Shown here: positions 1-8,152 of the stretch, in pieces | Layout: each line of letters starts with the position of its first letter | Position numbering within the stretch: the first letter of the stretch is position 1 | Source: 1162T-S-0a-05 sp050299435 | GTDB taxonomy: Bacteria > Pseudomonadota > Gammaproteobacteria > Pseudomonadales > Cellvibrionaceae | Assembly (NCBI GenBank): GCA_050299435.1 | Contig: JBNKVX010000012.1 | Location: forward strand, 1 to 62,377 | Length of the DNA stretch: 62,377 bases | Direction of reading: 5' to 3' | Program-made: the position numbers and the translations under genes | Notes under the pieces: generated by a model | Told to the model about the DNA's origin: nothing | Database searches by the model: none | Seen by the model: only the letters and a program-made list of their open reading frames with translations

Positions 1-174
1 GCTGAATTAGAAATTTGGCCTGAAACCATAAAATACGCTGAAGCCGCCTACCGTTTTCCCTACGGGGACAACATCCTGATAAGCTTTGGCGCCATGCATT
101 ACATGGAACAATTTAAGTTAGATGGGGAACGCATTCGCCCCGGCAATTTTATCAAGTTTGAATACGCATTCTGA
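1..174 (+). CDS. C-terminal end of an outer-membrane beta-barrel-like protein (partial)
   Basis: Frame 1 is open from the first base to a TGA at 172-174 and gives 57 residues, so the gene begins before the window. The piece has alternating polar and apolar residues and ends in FEYAF. A terminal phenylalanine with this alternation is typical of the last strand of an outer-membrane barrel recognised by the Bam machinery. It abuts a Wza-like export gene with a one-base overlap (TGATG), so a role in exopolysaccharide passage is likely. A YjbH/GfcD-type or Wzi-type barrel is possible, but the family cannot be decided from this fragment. Confidence 0.6.
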   Translation, partial: AELEIWPETIKYAEAAYRFPYGDNILISFGAMHYMEQFKLDGERIRPGNFIKFEYAF

Positions 175-2720
175 TGGGAAAACACATGCAACGTTTGGGA
201 AATTTCTTTTTTATATTTACGATAATTTTGGCACTTAATTTTGTCACGACGACAAGCCATGCCCAGAATGTTTCTATCTCCCCACAACAAATCGAACAAT
301 TCAAACGCTTGTCACCGGCTGAACAACGTGCATTGGCGCAATCCATGGGGATTGATCCCGCCACAATCGATTCATTAATTAATGCACAAGGAAAACAAAC
401 AGAACAACCTGCATTTGAGACTGAGGTTTCTGGCAGGCGCTTACCCATGAATATGCGTGAGCAAAACCCTCAAATGCAAAATGAAGTGCAATATGACCCA
501 CTGCACACGCTTTCTGAAGAAGGCTTGGATGATCTCAGTCTTGAGGAAGATGAAGGCTCGGAATTCAAATTTGAACCCATTAAATTATTTGGTTACGACG
601 TATTTAAGTTCGGAGCCGATGCCTTTACACCCGCAACCGATATCCCCGTACCGGAAGATTATAAGATAGGACCTGGCGATAGCCTGGTGCTTCAACTTTA
701 CGGCAAGGAAAACCGCACGGAAAACTTAACAGTAAATCGTGAAGGCCAAGTACAGGTGTCTAACCTGGGGCCCGTCACCCTGGCCGGTTTAAGCTTTCAA
801 CAAGCACGCGCGAAACTCAATGAAGTGGTCGGCCAGCAAATGATTGGGGTGAATGCCTCTGTCACCCTGGGAGCCTTACGCACTATTCGTGTTTTTGTTT
901 TGGGTGAAGCACAGGTGCCTGGCTCTTATGTGGTGAGCTCGCTTTCATCCATGACGAATGCAATATTTGCCAGTGGCGGAATAACAGAAATAGGTTCCCT
1001 GAGAAATATTCAACTTAAGCGCGCAGGTAAAGTCATCACTCGCCTGGATTTATACGATCTGTTATTAAATGGAGACACAAGTAATGACTCCCGACTCTTA
1101 CCAGGCGATGTGATTTTCATTCCGCCGATCGGTAAAACAGTGGGCGTCGCAGGCGAAGTTAAACGCCCCGCAATTTATGAACTAAGAAACGAAACACAAG
1201 TAAGCCAAGTGATTAGTCTTGCTGGCGGACTTGCACCCACGGCTTTTGTACCTGCTTCAAGAATTGAACGTATTACACCGGAAGGCGAAAAAACTCTGGT
1301 GAATCTAGATCTATCAACCGCAACGGGTAAGAAATTTCCCATCCAGGACGCCGACATCATACAAATCTTCCCCACGCTCGACACCATGCGAGACATTGTA
1401 AAACTGGAAGGCCATGTTAAGCGCCCTGGCGGTTTCGCCTGGTTTGAAGGTATTCGCTTCACCGATGTTGTACCAAGTGTTGACGATATGCTGGCAAATC
1501 CGGATATTGAAATTGGCCTAATATTGCGTGAAGAGTATCAAACACGAAAAATTCGAGCGCTTGTATTTTACCCTCGGGAAGCTTTCGAAAACCCAAAGGG
1601 TAATTTTGACCCTGTCCTACAATCCCGAGATACGATTTTGTTGTTTAACTACGAAACGAATCGCACCGAAATTCTTGAAGATTTATTGGCACAGTTGCGC
1701 ATACAGGCAGACATTAATGAACGCAAGAAAATCATCAATATATACGGCAGTGTCAGATTCCCAGGGGAATACCCTTTCGCTGAAAATTTAAGTGCAAATG
1801 ATGCAGTAAAACTTGCCGGGGGGTTCAGCGAAAGTGCGCTAGGGACTGATGCTGAAATCACCCGTTATGATCTTGATGATGAGCGCAATACCGTTGTCAT
1901 GCATTTAGATATTAACCTAAAACAACAAAAAACCTATCTCGTGGAAGGTGATACCTTAAATGTAAAACAAATTCCGCTTTGGCAGTTAAAAGAAAATATT
2001 CAAATATTGGGCGAAGTGGTTTATCCGGGCACCTACTCGATATTGCCTGGTGAATCCATTATGGATGTGTTGACGCGTGCGGGCGGTTTAACACCCCACG
2101 CCTACGCCGAAGGCGCAATTTTTTCCAGAGAAGAATTAAGGCGTTTGGAAGAGGAACGACTTGCCGATTTACGCGAGAAAGTGGAAAGTGATCTTGCAGC
2201 TACAAGCTTAACAGAAAGTGTCATTGCAAAATCTGAGGTTGATAAAGCGCAGGCTGAACAAATACTAGAAAATATAGACAGCGTAAAACCCCTGGGAAGA
2301 ATGGTAATCGACCTTCCCTCAATTATGAATGACCCAGAGTCATTTGATTTTAAATTACGCGACGGCGATGTATTAAACGTTCCTCGATATAAGCCATCGG
2401 TGACCGTCGTTGGCGAGGTTCAATATTCCACCTCACATTTTTTTGACGAGCGTTTATCTCCCTTGGATTACATTGAACGTTCTGGAGGTATGAATCAAAA
2501 CGCTGATCGGAAACGTGTTTATATCGTTAAAGCCAATGGCAGCGTGTTTTTACCTTCAAATTCGGCTTGGTTTAAATCCCGGTCTCAGAATATTCAACCG
2601 GGAGATACCATTGTTGTGCCCATCGACACCGACAAAGTGGACACATTAACCTTGTGGAGCAGTATCACTACGATTATGGCGAATGTTGCTCAAACAGCGA
2701 TTATTGCAACAAGGCTGTAA
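174..2720 (+). CDS. SLBB-domain polysaccharide export protein (large Wza/OtnA-like)
   Basis: This 848-residue protein should form or gate the outer-membrane/periplasmic channel for surface polysaccharide. An N-terminal signal segment (about residues 5-31, ending SHAQ) precedes a Gln-rich linker. The Poly_export domain follows at roughly 160-240 (YKIGPGDSL, then VNREGQVQVSNLGPV), then several SLBB-like units with repeated GEV.RPG or GEVVYPGTY turns, and a hydrophobic C-terminal helix (about 822-846). There is no lipobox cysteine, unlike E. coli Wza, and the length fits the long OtnA/WbfF-type members. The ATG at 174 overlaps the upstream stop; an ATG at 186 behind GGGAAA is an equally good start. 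It is the last gene before the tRNA pair. No Wzc-type kinase is seen in this window. Confidence 0.85.
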   Translation: MGKHMQRLGNFFFIFTIILALNFVTTTSHAQNVSISPQQIEQFKRLSPAEQRALAQSMGIDPATIDSLINAQGKQTEQPAFETEVSGRRLPMNMREQNPQMQNEVQYDPLHTLSEEGLDDLSLEEDEGSEFKFEPIKLFGYDVFKFGADAFTPATDIPVPEDYKIGPGDSLVLQLYGKENRTENLTVNREGQVQVSNLGPVTLAGLSFQQARAKLNEVVGQQMIGVNASVTLGALRTIRVFVLGEAQVPGSYVVSSLSSMTNAIFASGGITEIGSLRNIQLKRAGKVITRLDLYDLLLNGDTSNDSRLLPGDVIFIPPIGKTVGVAGEVKRPAIYELRNETQVSQVISLAGGLAPTAFVPASRIERITPEGEKTLVNLDLSTATGKKFPIQDADIIQIFPTLDTMRDIVKLEGHVKRPGGFAWFEGIRFTDVVPSVDDMLANPDIEIGLILREEYQTRKIRALVFYPREAFENPKGNFDPVLQSRDTILLFNYETNRTEILEDLLAQLRIQADINERKKIINIYGSVRFPGEYPFAENLSANDAVKLAGGFSESALGTDAEITRYDLDDERNTVVMHLDINLKQQKTYLVEGDTLNVKQIPLWQLKENIQILGEVVYPGTYSILPGESIMDVLTRAGGLTPHAYAEGAIFSREELRRLEEERLADLREKVESDLAATSLTESVIAKSEVDKAQAEQILENIDSVKPLGRMVIDLPSIMNDPESFDFKLRDGDVLNVPRYKPSVTVVGEVQYSTSHFFDERLSPLDYIERSGGMNQNADRKRVYIVKANGSVFLPSNSAWFKSRSQNIQPGDTIVVPIDTDKVDTLTLWSSITTIMANVAQTAIIATRL

Positions 2721-2746
2721 ATGTAGCTGAGACATGCTAGTAGGCA

Positions 2747-2775
2747 TTGCCAAGCCTTAAGCAAGCCCCTAAAAT
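2747..2775 (+). promoter_or_regulatory. Sigma-70 promoter of tRNA-Val
   Basis: TTGCCA (2747-2752), a 17-base spacer and TAAAAT (2770-2775) are followed by a GC-rich discriminator, which is typical of stringently controlled stable-RNA promoters. It sits 26 bases before the tRNA. Confidence 0.6.
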
Positions 2776-2801
2776 GCGCGCCTCGATAAAAATGAAGTAT
2801 C

Positions 2802-2878
<77 letters not shown>

Positions 2879-2930
2879 ATTCTTGTGGAATAAGTCTTTA
2901 AAATCAAAGGCTTAGTCGGGCCATTCAAGC

Positions 2931-2959
2931 TTGACACACATTAGGGTGATGTATAACAT
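2931..2959 (+). promoter_or_regulatory. Sigma-70 promoter of tRNA-Asn
   Basis: A consensus TTGACA at 2931-2936 is followed by TATAAC (2952-2957, 15-base spacer) or TAACAT (2954-2959, 17-base spacer), then a GC-rich CGCGC discriminator. The second tRNA therefore probably has its own transcript rather than depending on the tRNA-Val promoter. Confidence 0.6.
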
Positions 2960-3002
2960 ACGCGCTCTTTTCAGGTAGCCAGTGTGCAATCTGAAGCGAC
3001 AT

Positions 3003-3078
3003 TCCGCCTTAGCTCAGTTGGTAGAGCAAATGACTGTTAATCATTGGGTCGCTGGTTCGAGCCCAGCAGGCGGAGCCA
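3003..3078 (+). tRNA. tRNA-Asn (anticodon GTT)
   Basis: A 76-base cloverleaf with acceptor stem TCCGCCT/AGGCGGA, anticodon loop CTGTTAA carrying GTT, a T arm with GGTTCGAGCC, discriminator G and encoded CCA. It decodes AAC/AAU. Confidence 0.95.
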
Positions 3079-3086
3079 AATTCCTG

Positions 3087-3113
3087 AAAGCGATCTTGTT
3101 GATCGCTTTTTTT
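3087..3113 (+). terminator. Intrinsic terminator after tRNA-Asn
   Basis: A 9-bp perfect stem (AAAGCGATC/GATCGCTTT) with a five-base loop runs into a T-tract 9 bases after the tRNA. It lies 12 bases before the rmlB stop, so it may also end the convergent rml transcript. Confidence 0.8.
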
Positions 3114-3124
3114 ATATTCTTCGT

Positions 3125-4225
3125 TTACGAATATTGTTTTTCAATCCAGTCTCGATAGGAACCATCCATTACGCTTTTCCACCAAAGATCATTTTCCAAA
3201 TACCAGTTGATCGTTTTTTTAATACCTGTTTCAAAAGATTCCTGCGGCTTGTAAGTCAATTCACGTGAGGATTTGGAAGCATCAATTGCATAACGCCGGT
3301 CGTGACCGGGTCGATCTTTAACAAAAGTAATCAACGATTCCGGATTGCCTTCAATGGCTGCTAAGGCTTCAGGGTATTTTTCTCGCAATCCCGAGTCAGC
3401 TTTAAAGGCTTCAGCCATCAATGCACAAACCAATTTAACAATATCAATATTTGCCCACTCATTGTGTCCACCAATATTGTAATTTTCGCCCACCACGCCT
3501 TTTTTTAACACTAATTCAATTCCATGCGCATGGTCTTCAACATATAGCCAGTCGCGTACCTGCATCCCGTCTCCATATATAGGTAAGGCTTTGTTAAATA
3601 AAATATTGGTAATCACAAGAGGAATCAGTTTTTCAGGAAAATGATATGGACCGTAATTGTTGGAACAATTACTGGTAGTAACATTTAAGCCGTAGGTATG
3701 ATGCCAGGCTCTGACCAAGTGATCTGAAGCGGCCTTACTCGCTGAATAAGGTGAGTTGGGTGCATAAGCGGTGTCCTCGGTAAACGCTGGATCATCTAGC
3801 TTCAAGGTGCCGTAGACTTCATCTGTTGAAACATGATGGAAACGATGCGGCACCACTACTCCTTCTTCTAACCAGATTTTCTTTGCCGCTTTAAGCAAGG
3901 AGTAGGTGCCGATAATATTCGTTTCTATAAACGCATCCGGCCCGGTAATTGATCTATCTACGTGAGATTCAGCAGCAAAGTGAACCAGAGTATCAATAGC
4001 ATGCTCACGCAATAAATCTTCAACCAAATCTGTATTGCAAATATCTCCATGCACAAATTTAAAACCCGAATTATCCTTAACAGCATCGAGATTGGCGGCA
4101 TTTCCGGCATAGGTTAGCGCATCCAAAACAACTATCTTGTCAGATGGATTTTGCCTAAACCAGTAGTGGACAAAATTCGCACCTATAAACCCGGCTCCGC
4201 CGGTGACCAACAAATTTCTTTTCAT
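3125..4225 (-). CDS. rmlB: dTDP-glucose 4,6-dehydratase
   Basis: RmlB catalyses the second step of dTDP-L-rhamnose synthesis in the cytoplasm, converting dTDP-glucose to the 4-keto-6-deoxy sugar with bound NAD. It is a 366-residue extended SDR. TGGAGFIG (residues 8-15) is the dinucleotide-binding turn, STDEVYG (133-139) holds the Thr-Asp-Glu catalytic group, and YSASK (160-164) holds the Tyr/Lys pair. The start at 4225 (MKRNLLVTGG) gives the usual N-terminus, and its ATG overlaps the rmlD stop (ATGA). A longer in-frame extension to 4261 exists but would run into rmlD. It is the last gene of rmlACDB. Confidence 0.95.
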   Translation of the reverse strand: MKRNLLVTGGAGFIGANFVHYWFRQNPSDKIVVLDALTYAGNAANLDAVKDNSGFKFVHGDICNTDLVEDLLREHAIDTLVHFAAESHVDRSITGPDAFIETNIIGTYSLLKAAKKIWLEEGVVVPHRFHHVSTDEVYGTLKLDDPAFTEDTAYAPNSPYSASKAASDHLVRAWHHTYGLNVTTSNCSNNYGPYHFPEKLIPLVITNILFNKALPIYGDGMQVRDWLYVEDHAHGIELVLKKGVVGENYNIGGHNEWANIDIVKLVCALMAEAFKADSGLREKYPEALAAIEGNPESLITFVKDRPGHDRRYAIDASKSSRELTYKPQESFETGIKKTINWYLENDLWWKSVMDGSYRDWIEKQYS

Positions 4226-5082
4226 AATTCGTCCATCATTTGTGATAACTGCTTCCGCCAATGCACTGTCTCCATTGATGCTACTTTCTCAGCGGAAGAT
4301 TTATCCAAAACGGAAAAAGCAGGTCGTCGAGCCGGTGTTGGGTAACTGCTCGCGGGAATTGGCCTTAGCGGTATGGCCTTATCAAGTAAGCCTTTCTCCA
4401 GTGCAAGTTCCTGAATAGCAACCGCAAAATCATACCAGGAAGCAATACCGGCATCAGTCCAGTGAAACACACCAACAATTGATTTATTCGCACAAACATT
4501 CCACAACCACTGCGCCAAACCTTTCGCCCAGGTAGGCGACCCAACCTGGTCGCAAACTATCCCCAACTGTGGTTTTTCACGCATTAGTCGCAACATGGTT
4601 TTAACAAAATTATTGCCGTTTGCTGAATACACCCATGCTGTACGAACAATCACGCTGTTGTCCGGCAGCACATCCAAAACTGCTTTATCGCCTGCCAACT
4701 TGGACGCACCGTAAACACTTAACGGATTGGGCGTCGCATCAGGAAAATATGGTGTAGATGAAGTGCCATCGAAGATGAAATCTGTGGAAACATGTAGCAA
4801 ACGTGCGGAAAGTTCCTTACAAGTGAGCGCCAAATTTTTAGCACCCATTGCATTTACCGCATAAGCTAAATCAGATTCAGACTCCGCTTTGTCAACCGCC
4901 GTATAAGCTGCTGCGTTAACAACTATATCAGGCTGCAATTGCCTTAGTGTGTCTGTAACAGCTGTGGCATCAGTGACATCCAACTCACTTTGCTCAAGAC
5001 TATTTAGCTTCACATCTTGCGGCAATAAACGCTCAAACTCCCACGCCAGTTGACCGCCCTTTCCTGTTAATACTACCTTCAT
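4222..5082 (-). CDS. rmlD: dTDP-4-dehydrorhamnose reductase
   Basis: RmlD makes dTDP-L-rhamnose by NADPH reduction of the 4-keto sugar. It has the short-chain reductase form GKGGQLA near the N-terminus and YGASKLAGD with the catalytic Tyr and Lys. VSTDFIFDG and a C-terminal RPAFSVLDKS also fit the family. The start at ATG 5082 gives MKVVLTGKGG, matching the family. A TTG five codons upstream (5097), directly after the rmlC stop, is an alternative; neither has a convincing ribosome-binding site, so translation is probably coupled to rmlC. Confidence 0.93.
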   Translation of the reverse strand: MKVVLTGKGGQLAWEFERLLPQDVKLNSLEQSELDVTDATAVTDTLRQLQPDIVVNAAAYTAVDKAESESDLAYAVNAMGAKNLALTCKELSARLLHVSTDFIFDGTSSTPYFPDATPNPLSVYGASKLAGDKAVLDVLPDNSVIVRTAWVYSANGNNFVKTMLRLMREKPQLGIVCDQVGSPTWAKGLAQWLWNVCANKSIVGVFHWTDAGIASWYDFAVAIQELALEKGLLDKAIPLRPIPASSYPTPARRPAFSVLDKSSAEKVASMETVHWRKQLSQMMDEL

Positions 5083-5097
5083 CTTTCTTGAACTCAA

Positions 5098-5643
5098 TTA
5101 CAATGTCGGCGCTTGCGCAAAGGCATACCCGGAGGAATCTTTAGTCGACAGTGATGGCGTAACGCCGTTAACCAACGGCCAGGAAATACCAAGCGCTGGG
5201 TCATCCCAGGCAAGAGATACTTCCGATTCCGGATGGTAATAATCCGTACATTTATAAACGAATTCTGCAAATTCCGACACCACATAAAATCCGTGTGCGA
5301 ATCCTTCTGGAACCCATAACTGGCGTTTATTTTCCGCTGATAGCTCTACACCCACCCAATGTCCAAAAGTCGCAGAATGTTTACGCATGTCCACGGCAAC
5401 GTCATATACGAGTCCACTGATAACACGCACCAATTTGCCTTGTGTCTGTTTTAACTGATAATGCAACCCACGCAAAATACCATGCATAGATTTACTGTGA
5501 TTGTCCTGAACAAACGGTTTTGCGCCCGTGATTATGCTAAACTCATCAGCCCGAAACGTTTCCATAAAAAAACCGCGTTCATCTCCAAACACTTTTGGGT
5601 CAAGAATTTTTACATCAGGAATTAAGGTGTCAATAAACTTCAT
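5098..5643 (-). CDS. rmlC: dTDP-4-dehydrorhamnose 3,5-epimerase
   Basis: RmlC epimerises C3 and C5 of dTDP-4-keto-6-deoxyglucose. The 181-residue cupin has the expected length. DERGFF, the active-site region VQDNHSKS, and GILRGLHYQ are visible in the first third, followed by GLVYDVAVDMR and the WVPEGFAHGF stretch. It sits between rmlA (one-base TAATG overlap) and rmlD (no gap), so it is clearly inside one operon. Confidence 0.95.
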   Translation of the reverse strand: MKFIDTLIPDVKILDPKVFGDERGFFMETFRADEFSIITGAKPFVQDNHSKSMHGILRGLHYQLKQTQGKLVRVISGLVYDVAVDMRKHSATFGHWVGVELSAENKRQLWVPEGFAHGFYVVSEFAEFVYKCTDYYHPESEVSLAWDDPALGISWPLVNGVTPSLSTKDSSGYAFAQAPTL

Positions 5644-6518
5644 TAAAAAACTCTTTGATCCAACAGTTTTAAAAGATAGTCGCCATAGCCACTTTTTTTA
5701 AGCGGCATCGCTAATTCTCGAAGCTTATCAGCACTTATCCAGCCATTGCGATAAGCAACCTCCTCCGGACAGTTCACTTTTAGTCCCTGGCGCTTGTCCA
5801 GAGTAGCAATAAACTGAGCCGCTGCAAGCAGGTCGTCATGCGTGCCTGTATCCAACCAGGCTGTACCGCGCCCCATCACTTCAACGCACAATTCCTGCGC
5901 ATTCAGATATTGCTTAATCACATCAATAATTTCATATTCTCCGCGAGGCGAAGGCTTAACATTTTTCGCAAATTCAACTACGCGCTCATCGAAAAAATAG
6001 ATGCCTGGTACCGCATAATTTGATTTCGGTTTGTCTGGTTTTTCTTCCAACGAGAGCACCTTGCCTTCCGAATCAAACTCGACCACACCGTAGGCTTTGG
6101 GATTTGCAACGTGATACCCAAATACGGTAGCTCCGTGCCTCCGCAAGCTTGCAGAACTTAAACACTTTACTAAATCATGGCCATAAAAAAGATTGTCCCC
6201 CAGCACCAGGGCTGCAGATGAACCCGCCAGGAAATCTTCACCAATGACAAAAGCCTGAGCCAAACCATCAGGTGATGACTGAACTGCGTACTCAATCGAC
6301 AAGCCAAATTGGCTGCCATCCGCGAGAAGTTCGACAAAGCGACTTTGCTCCGCAGGGGTGGTTATTATCAAAATCTCGCGAACTTTAGCTTGCATAAGAG
6401 TAGCAAGTGGGTAGTAAATCATTGGCTTATCGTAAACAGCCATCAGCTGTTTGCTTACCGCTTTCGTCAATGGGTAAAGTCGAGTGCCGCTGCCTCCGGC
6501 CAAAATTATGCCTTTCAT
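5643..6518 (-). CDS. rmlA: Glucose-1-phosphate thymidylyltransferase
   Basis: RmlA activates glucose-1-phosphate with dTTP, the committed and usually rhamnose-feedback-inhibited step. The nucleotidyltransferase signature LAGGSGTRLYPLT lies at the N-terminus, then SKQLMAVYDKPMIYYPL and a later VEFDSEGKVLSLEEKP. The ATG at 6518 gives MKGIILAGG and is preceded by AAGGA, a good ribosome-binding site, so the 49-codon upstream extension in frame is not used. It is the first gene of rmlACDB, divergent from the Wzi-like gene with 138 bases between them. Confidence 0.95.
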   Translation of the reverse strand: MKGIILAGGSGTRLYPLTKAVSKQLMAVYDKPMIYYPLATLMQAKVREILIITTPAEQSRFVELLADGSQFGLSIEYAVQSSPDGLAQAFVIGEDFLAGSSAALVLGDNLFYGHDLVKCLSSASLRRHGATVFGYHVANPKAYGVVEFDSEGKVLSLEEKPDKPKSNYAVPGIYFFDERVVEFAKNVKPSPRGEYEIIDVIKQYLNAQELCVEVMGRGTAWLDTGTHDDLLAAAQFIATLDKRQGLKVNCPEEVAYRNGWISADKLRELAMPLKKSGYGDYLLKLLDQRVF

Positions 6519-6605
6519 GCCCCCATCCTTAATTTCTCCGAATCTATCCAAATTAAGCGGTCGAATGATAACAGTTTTTGCATACCCAACGGTGAGGCTA
6601 ATGCG

Positions 6606-6611
6606 TATAAT
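6606..6611 (+). promoter_or_regulatory. -10 element for the Wzi-family gene
   Basis: A perfect TATAAT lies 45 bases before the chosen start of the rightward gene, with TGCG just upstream. No good -35 is seen at 16-18 bases, so the promoter may rely on an activator. The same 138-base gap must also hold the leftward rmlA promoter, which I could not place. Confidence 0.4.
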
Positions 6612-6656
6612 GCACCGCCAAACTTCGAGAATACCGATCAAAATCAGCAAACTGAT

Positions 6657-8072
6657 ATGATGCAACTAAAGAACGGAATCGCCCTCACCTCTTTTATTTT
6701 TTGTCTAATTTTTCAACAAGTCGCTTCTGCTGCGGGTGTGACACCCTACTTACCGGCAAACATGTCCGCTCAATTCGAAAATGACATCGAGAAATTGGCT
6801 GTGCTCACAAACATTCCTCAGCTCACAAAACCTTACAATGTTGCCACCGTACTTGAGCACCTAAAAAAAATCAGAACCAGCCACCCTACTCTTTATAAGA
6901 GACTGGATAGGGCTCTGGCTGGCTATTCTAAAAATACTGCTTTAACACAAGCGAAGCTGAGTTTAAGTAGCAGTGACGCCGATGAAGCTATTCCACTAGC
7001 CAACCAAATGGGCAGTACTACGGATCAAACGTATCGTTTGAAAGCACACGGCCATTGGCAAGAAACTCCCTGGTTTGGTGTATATGCAGGCATTGACACA
7101 AGTAATGAACGAACAGTAGCCAGTGGCAGCGTGCTTGCCATTGGAACCAGTTGGGCTCAATTGGACATTGGTTACAAGGAACGCTGGTGGTCACCCTTTC
7201 AGGGAAGTGCCCAGATGATCAGCACCAACGCGGAAACTCTGCCTTCAATAGGACTGAGTAACAATACACCTATTGAATTGTTTGGCACTTATTTCAACTA
7301 TGATATGTTTGTAGCACAAACCTCCAGACAACTTGTTCTCTACCAGGAAGAGTGGAGCGATACAAACAAGCCTTATCTTTCTGGTATGCACTTTAGTTTT
7401 CAACCTGTTGAGTGGTGGTCCATTGGGGTTAACAGGATGTTTCAGTTTGGGGGTGGCAAACGTGAAACTGGCTTAAAAGATATTCTTCGAGCAGTAATTG
7501 ATCCCAGAGGAGCGGATAACGCAGAATCCGGTTCTGCTTCAGACGAGGAAACAGGCAATCAAATTGCCTCTATCACTAGCAGAATGAATTTTGATGGTTT
7601 TTCTGTGTATATGGAATACGCGGGTGAGGACACCTCCAATAATAAAGCCTGGCAACTCGGAAACAGCGCGATAAATGCCGGTATATATTTTCCTGCTTTT
7701 TTAAACGAAGATATATCGGTTACTTACGAATATTCGGAATGGCAAGATGGCTGGTATGTGCACGGCATTTACGACAAAGGAATATCACACTTTGACTTTA
7801 TAGTAGGAAATTCAGCAATCATGCAAAATTCATCCGGCAAGAATCACTTCACTAAAGTTATATTCAATACAAAAAAACATTCTTATCTAAGTATTTCGTC
7901 AAACTACAGTAGTTATCACCTAAATAATGCTTCAAGAGAATCTGACTTTAACATTCTACTAGCCTATGGCGGATTAATTAAAAATTCTCTTATAGAAGGG
8001 TCTATACGATATGGCCAATTATACAACCAGGATGATTCGGTATTTATTAGCGTTGAAATGCAAATCAACTAA
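6657..8072 (+). CDS. Wzi-family capsule-assembly outer-membrane protein
   Basis: The mature part resembles the Caps_assemb_Wzi family, outer-membrane barrels that help anchor or organise capsule at the cell surface. The 471-residue product starts with a signal peptide (GIALTSFIFCLIFQQVASAA) followed by VTPYLPANMS. Near residue 170 it carries the family mark KERWWSPFQGSAQMISTNAE. Many aromatic, alternating strands follow, as in an outer-membrane barrel. ATG codons at 6657 and 6660 are both possible. The frame stays open far upstream, but that part overlaps rmlA antisense and is not coding. It is convergent with the rhamnosidase gene. Confidence 0.82.
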   Translation: MMQLKNGIALTSFIFCLIFQQVASAAGVTPYLPANMSAQFENDIEKLAVLTNIPQLTKPYNVATVLEHLKKIRTSHPTLYKRLDRALAGYSKNTALTQAKLSLSSSDADEAIPLANQMGSTTDQTYRLKAHGHWQETPWFGVYAGIDTSNERTVASGSVLAIGTSWAQLDIGYKERWWSPFQGSAQMISTNAETLPSIGLSNNTPIELFGTYFNYDMFVAQTSRQLVLYQEEWSDTNKPYLSGMHFSFQPVEWWSIGVNRMFQFGGGKRETGLKDILRAVIDPRGADNAESGSASDEETGNQIASITSRMNFDGFSVYMEYAGEDTSNNKAWQLGNSAINAGIYFPAFLNEDISVTYEYSEWQDGWYVHGIYDKGISHFDFIVGNSAIMQNSSGKNHFTKVIFNTKKHSYLSISSNYSSYHLNNASRESDFNILLAYGGLIKNSLIEGSIRYGQLYNQDDSVFISVEMQIN

Positions 8073-8152
8073 AGGTGCAAACCATTCATATTTCAAATGT
8101 CTTCTGAGAACTTGGCATGCCTTTTATATGAACCAAAAAGACTATTCTACTT

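Noticed and set aside
6309..6656. N-terminal extension of the Wzi-like protein
   Set aside because: This part is antisense to rmlA, whereas a signal peptide begins at 6657; the frame is open by chance.
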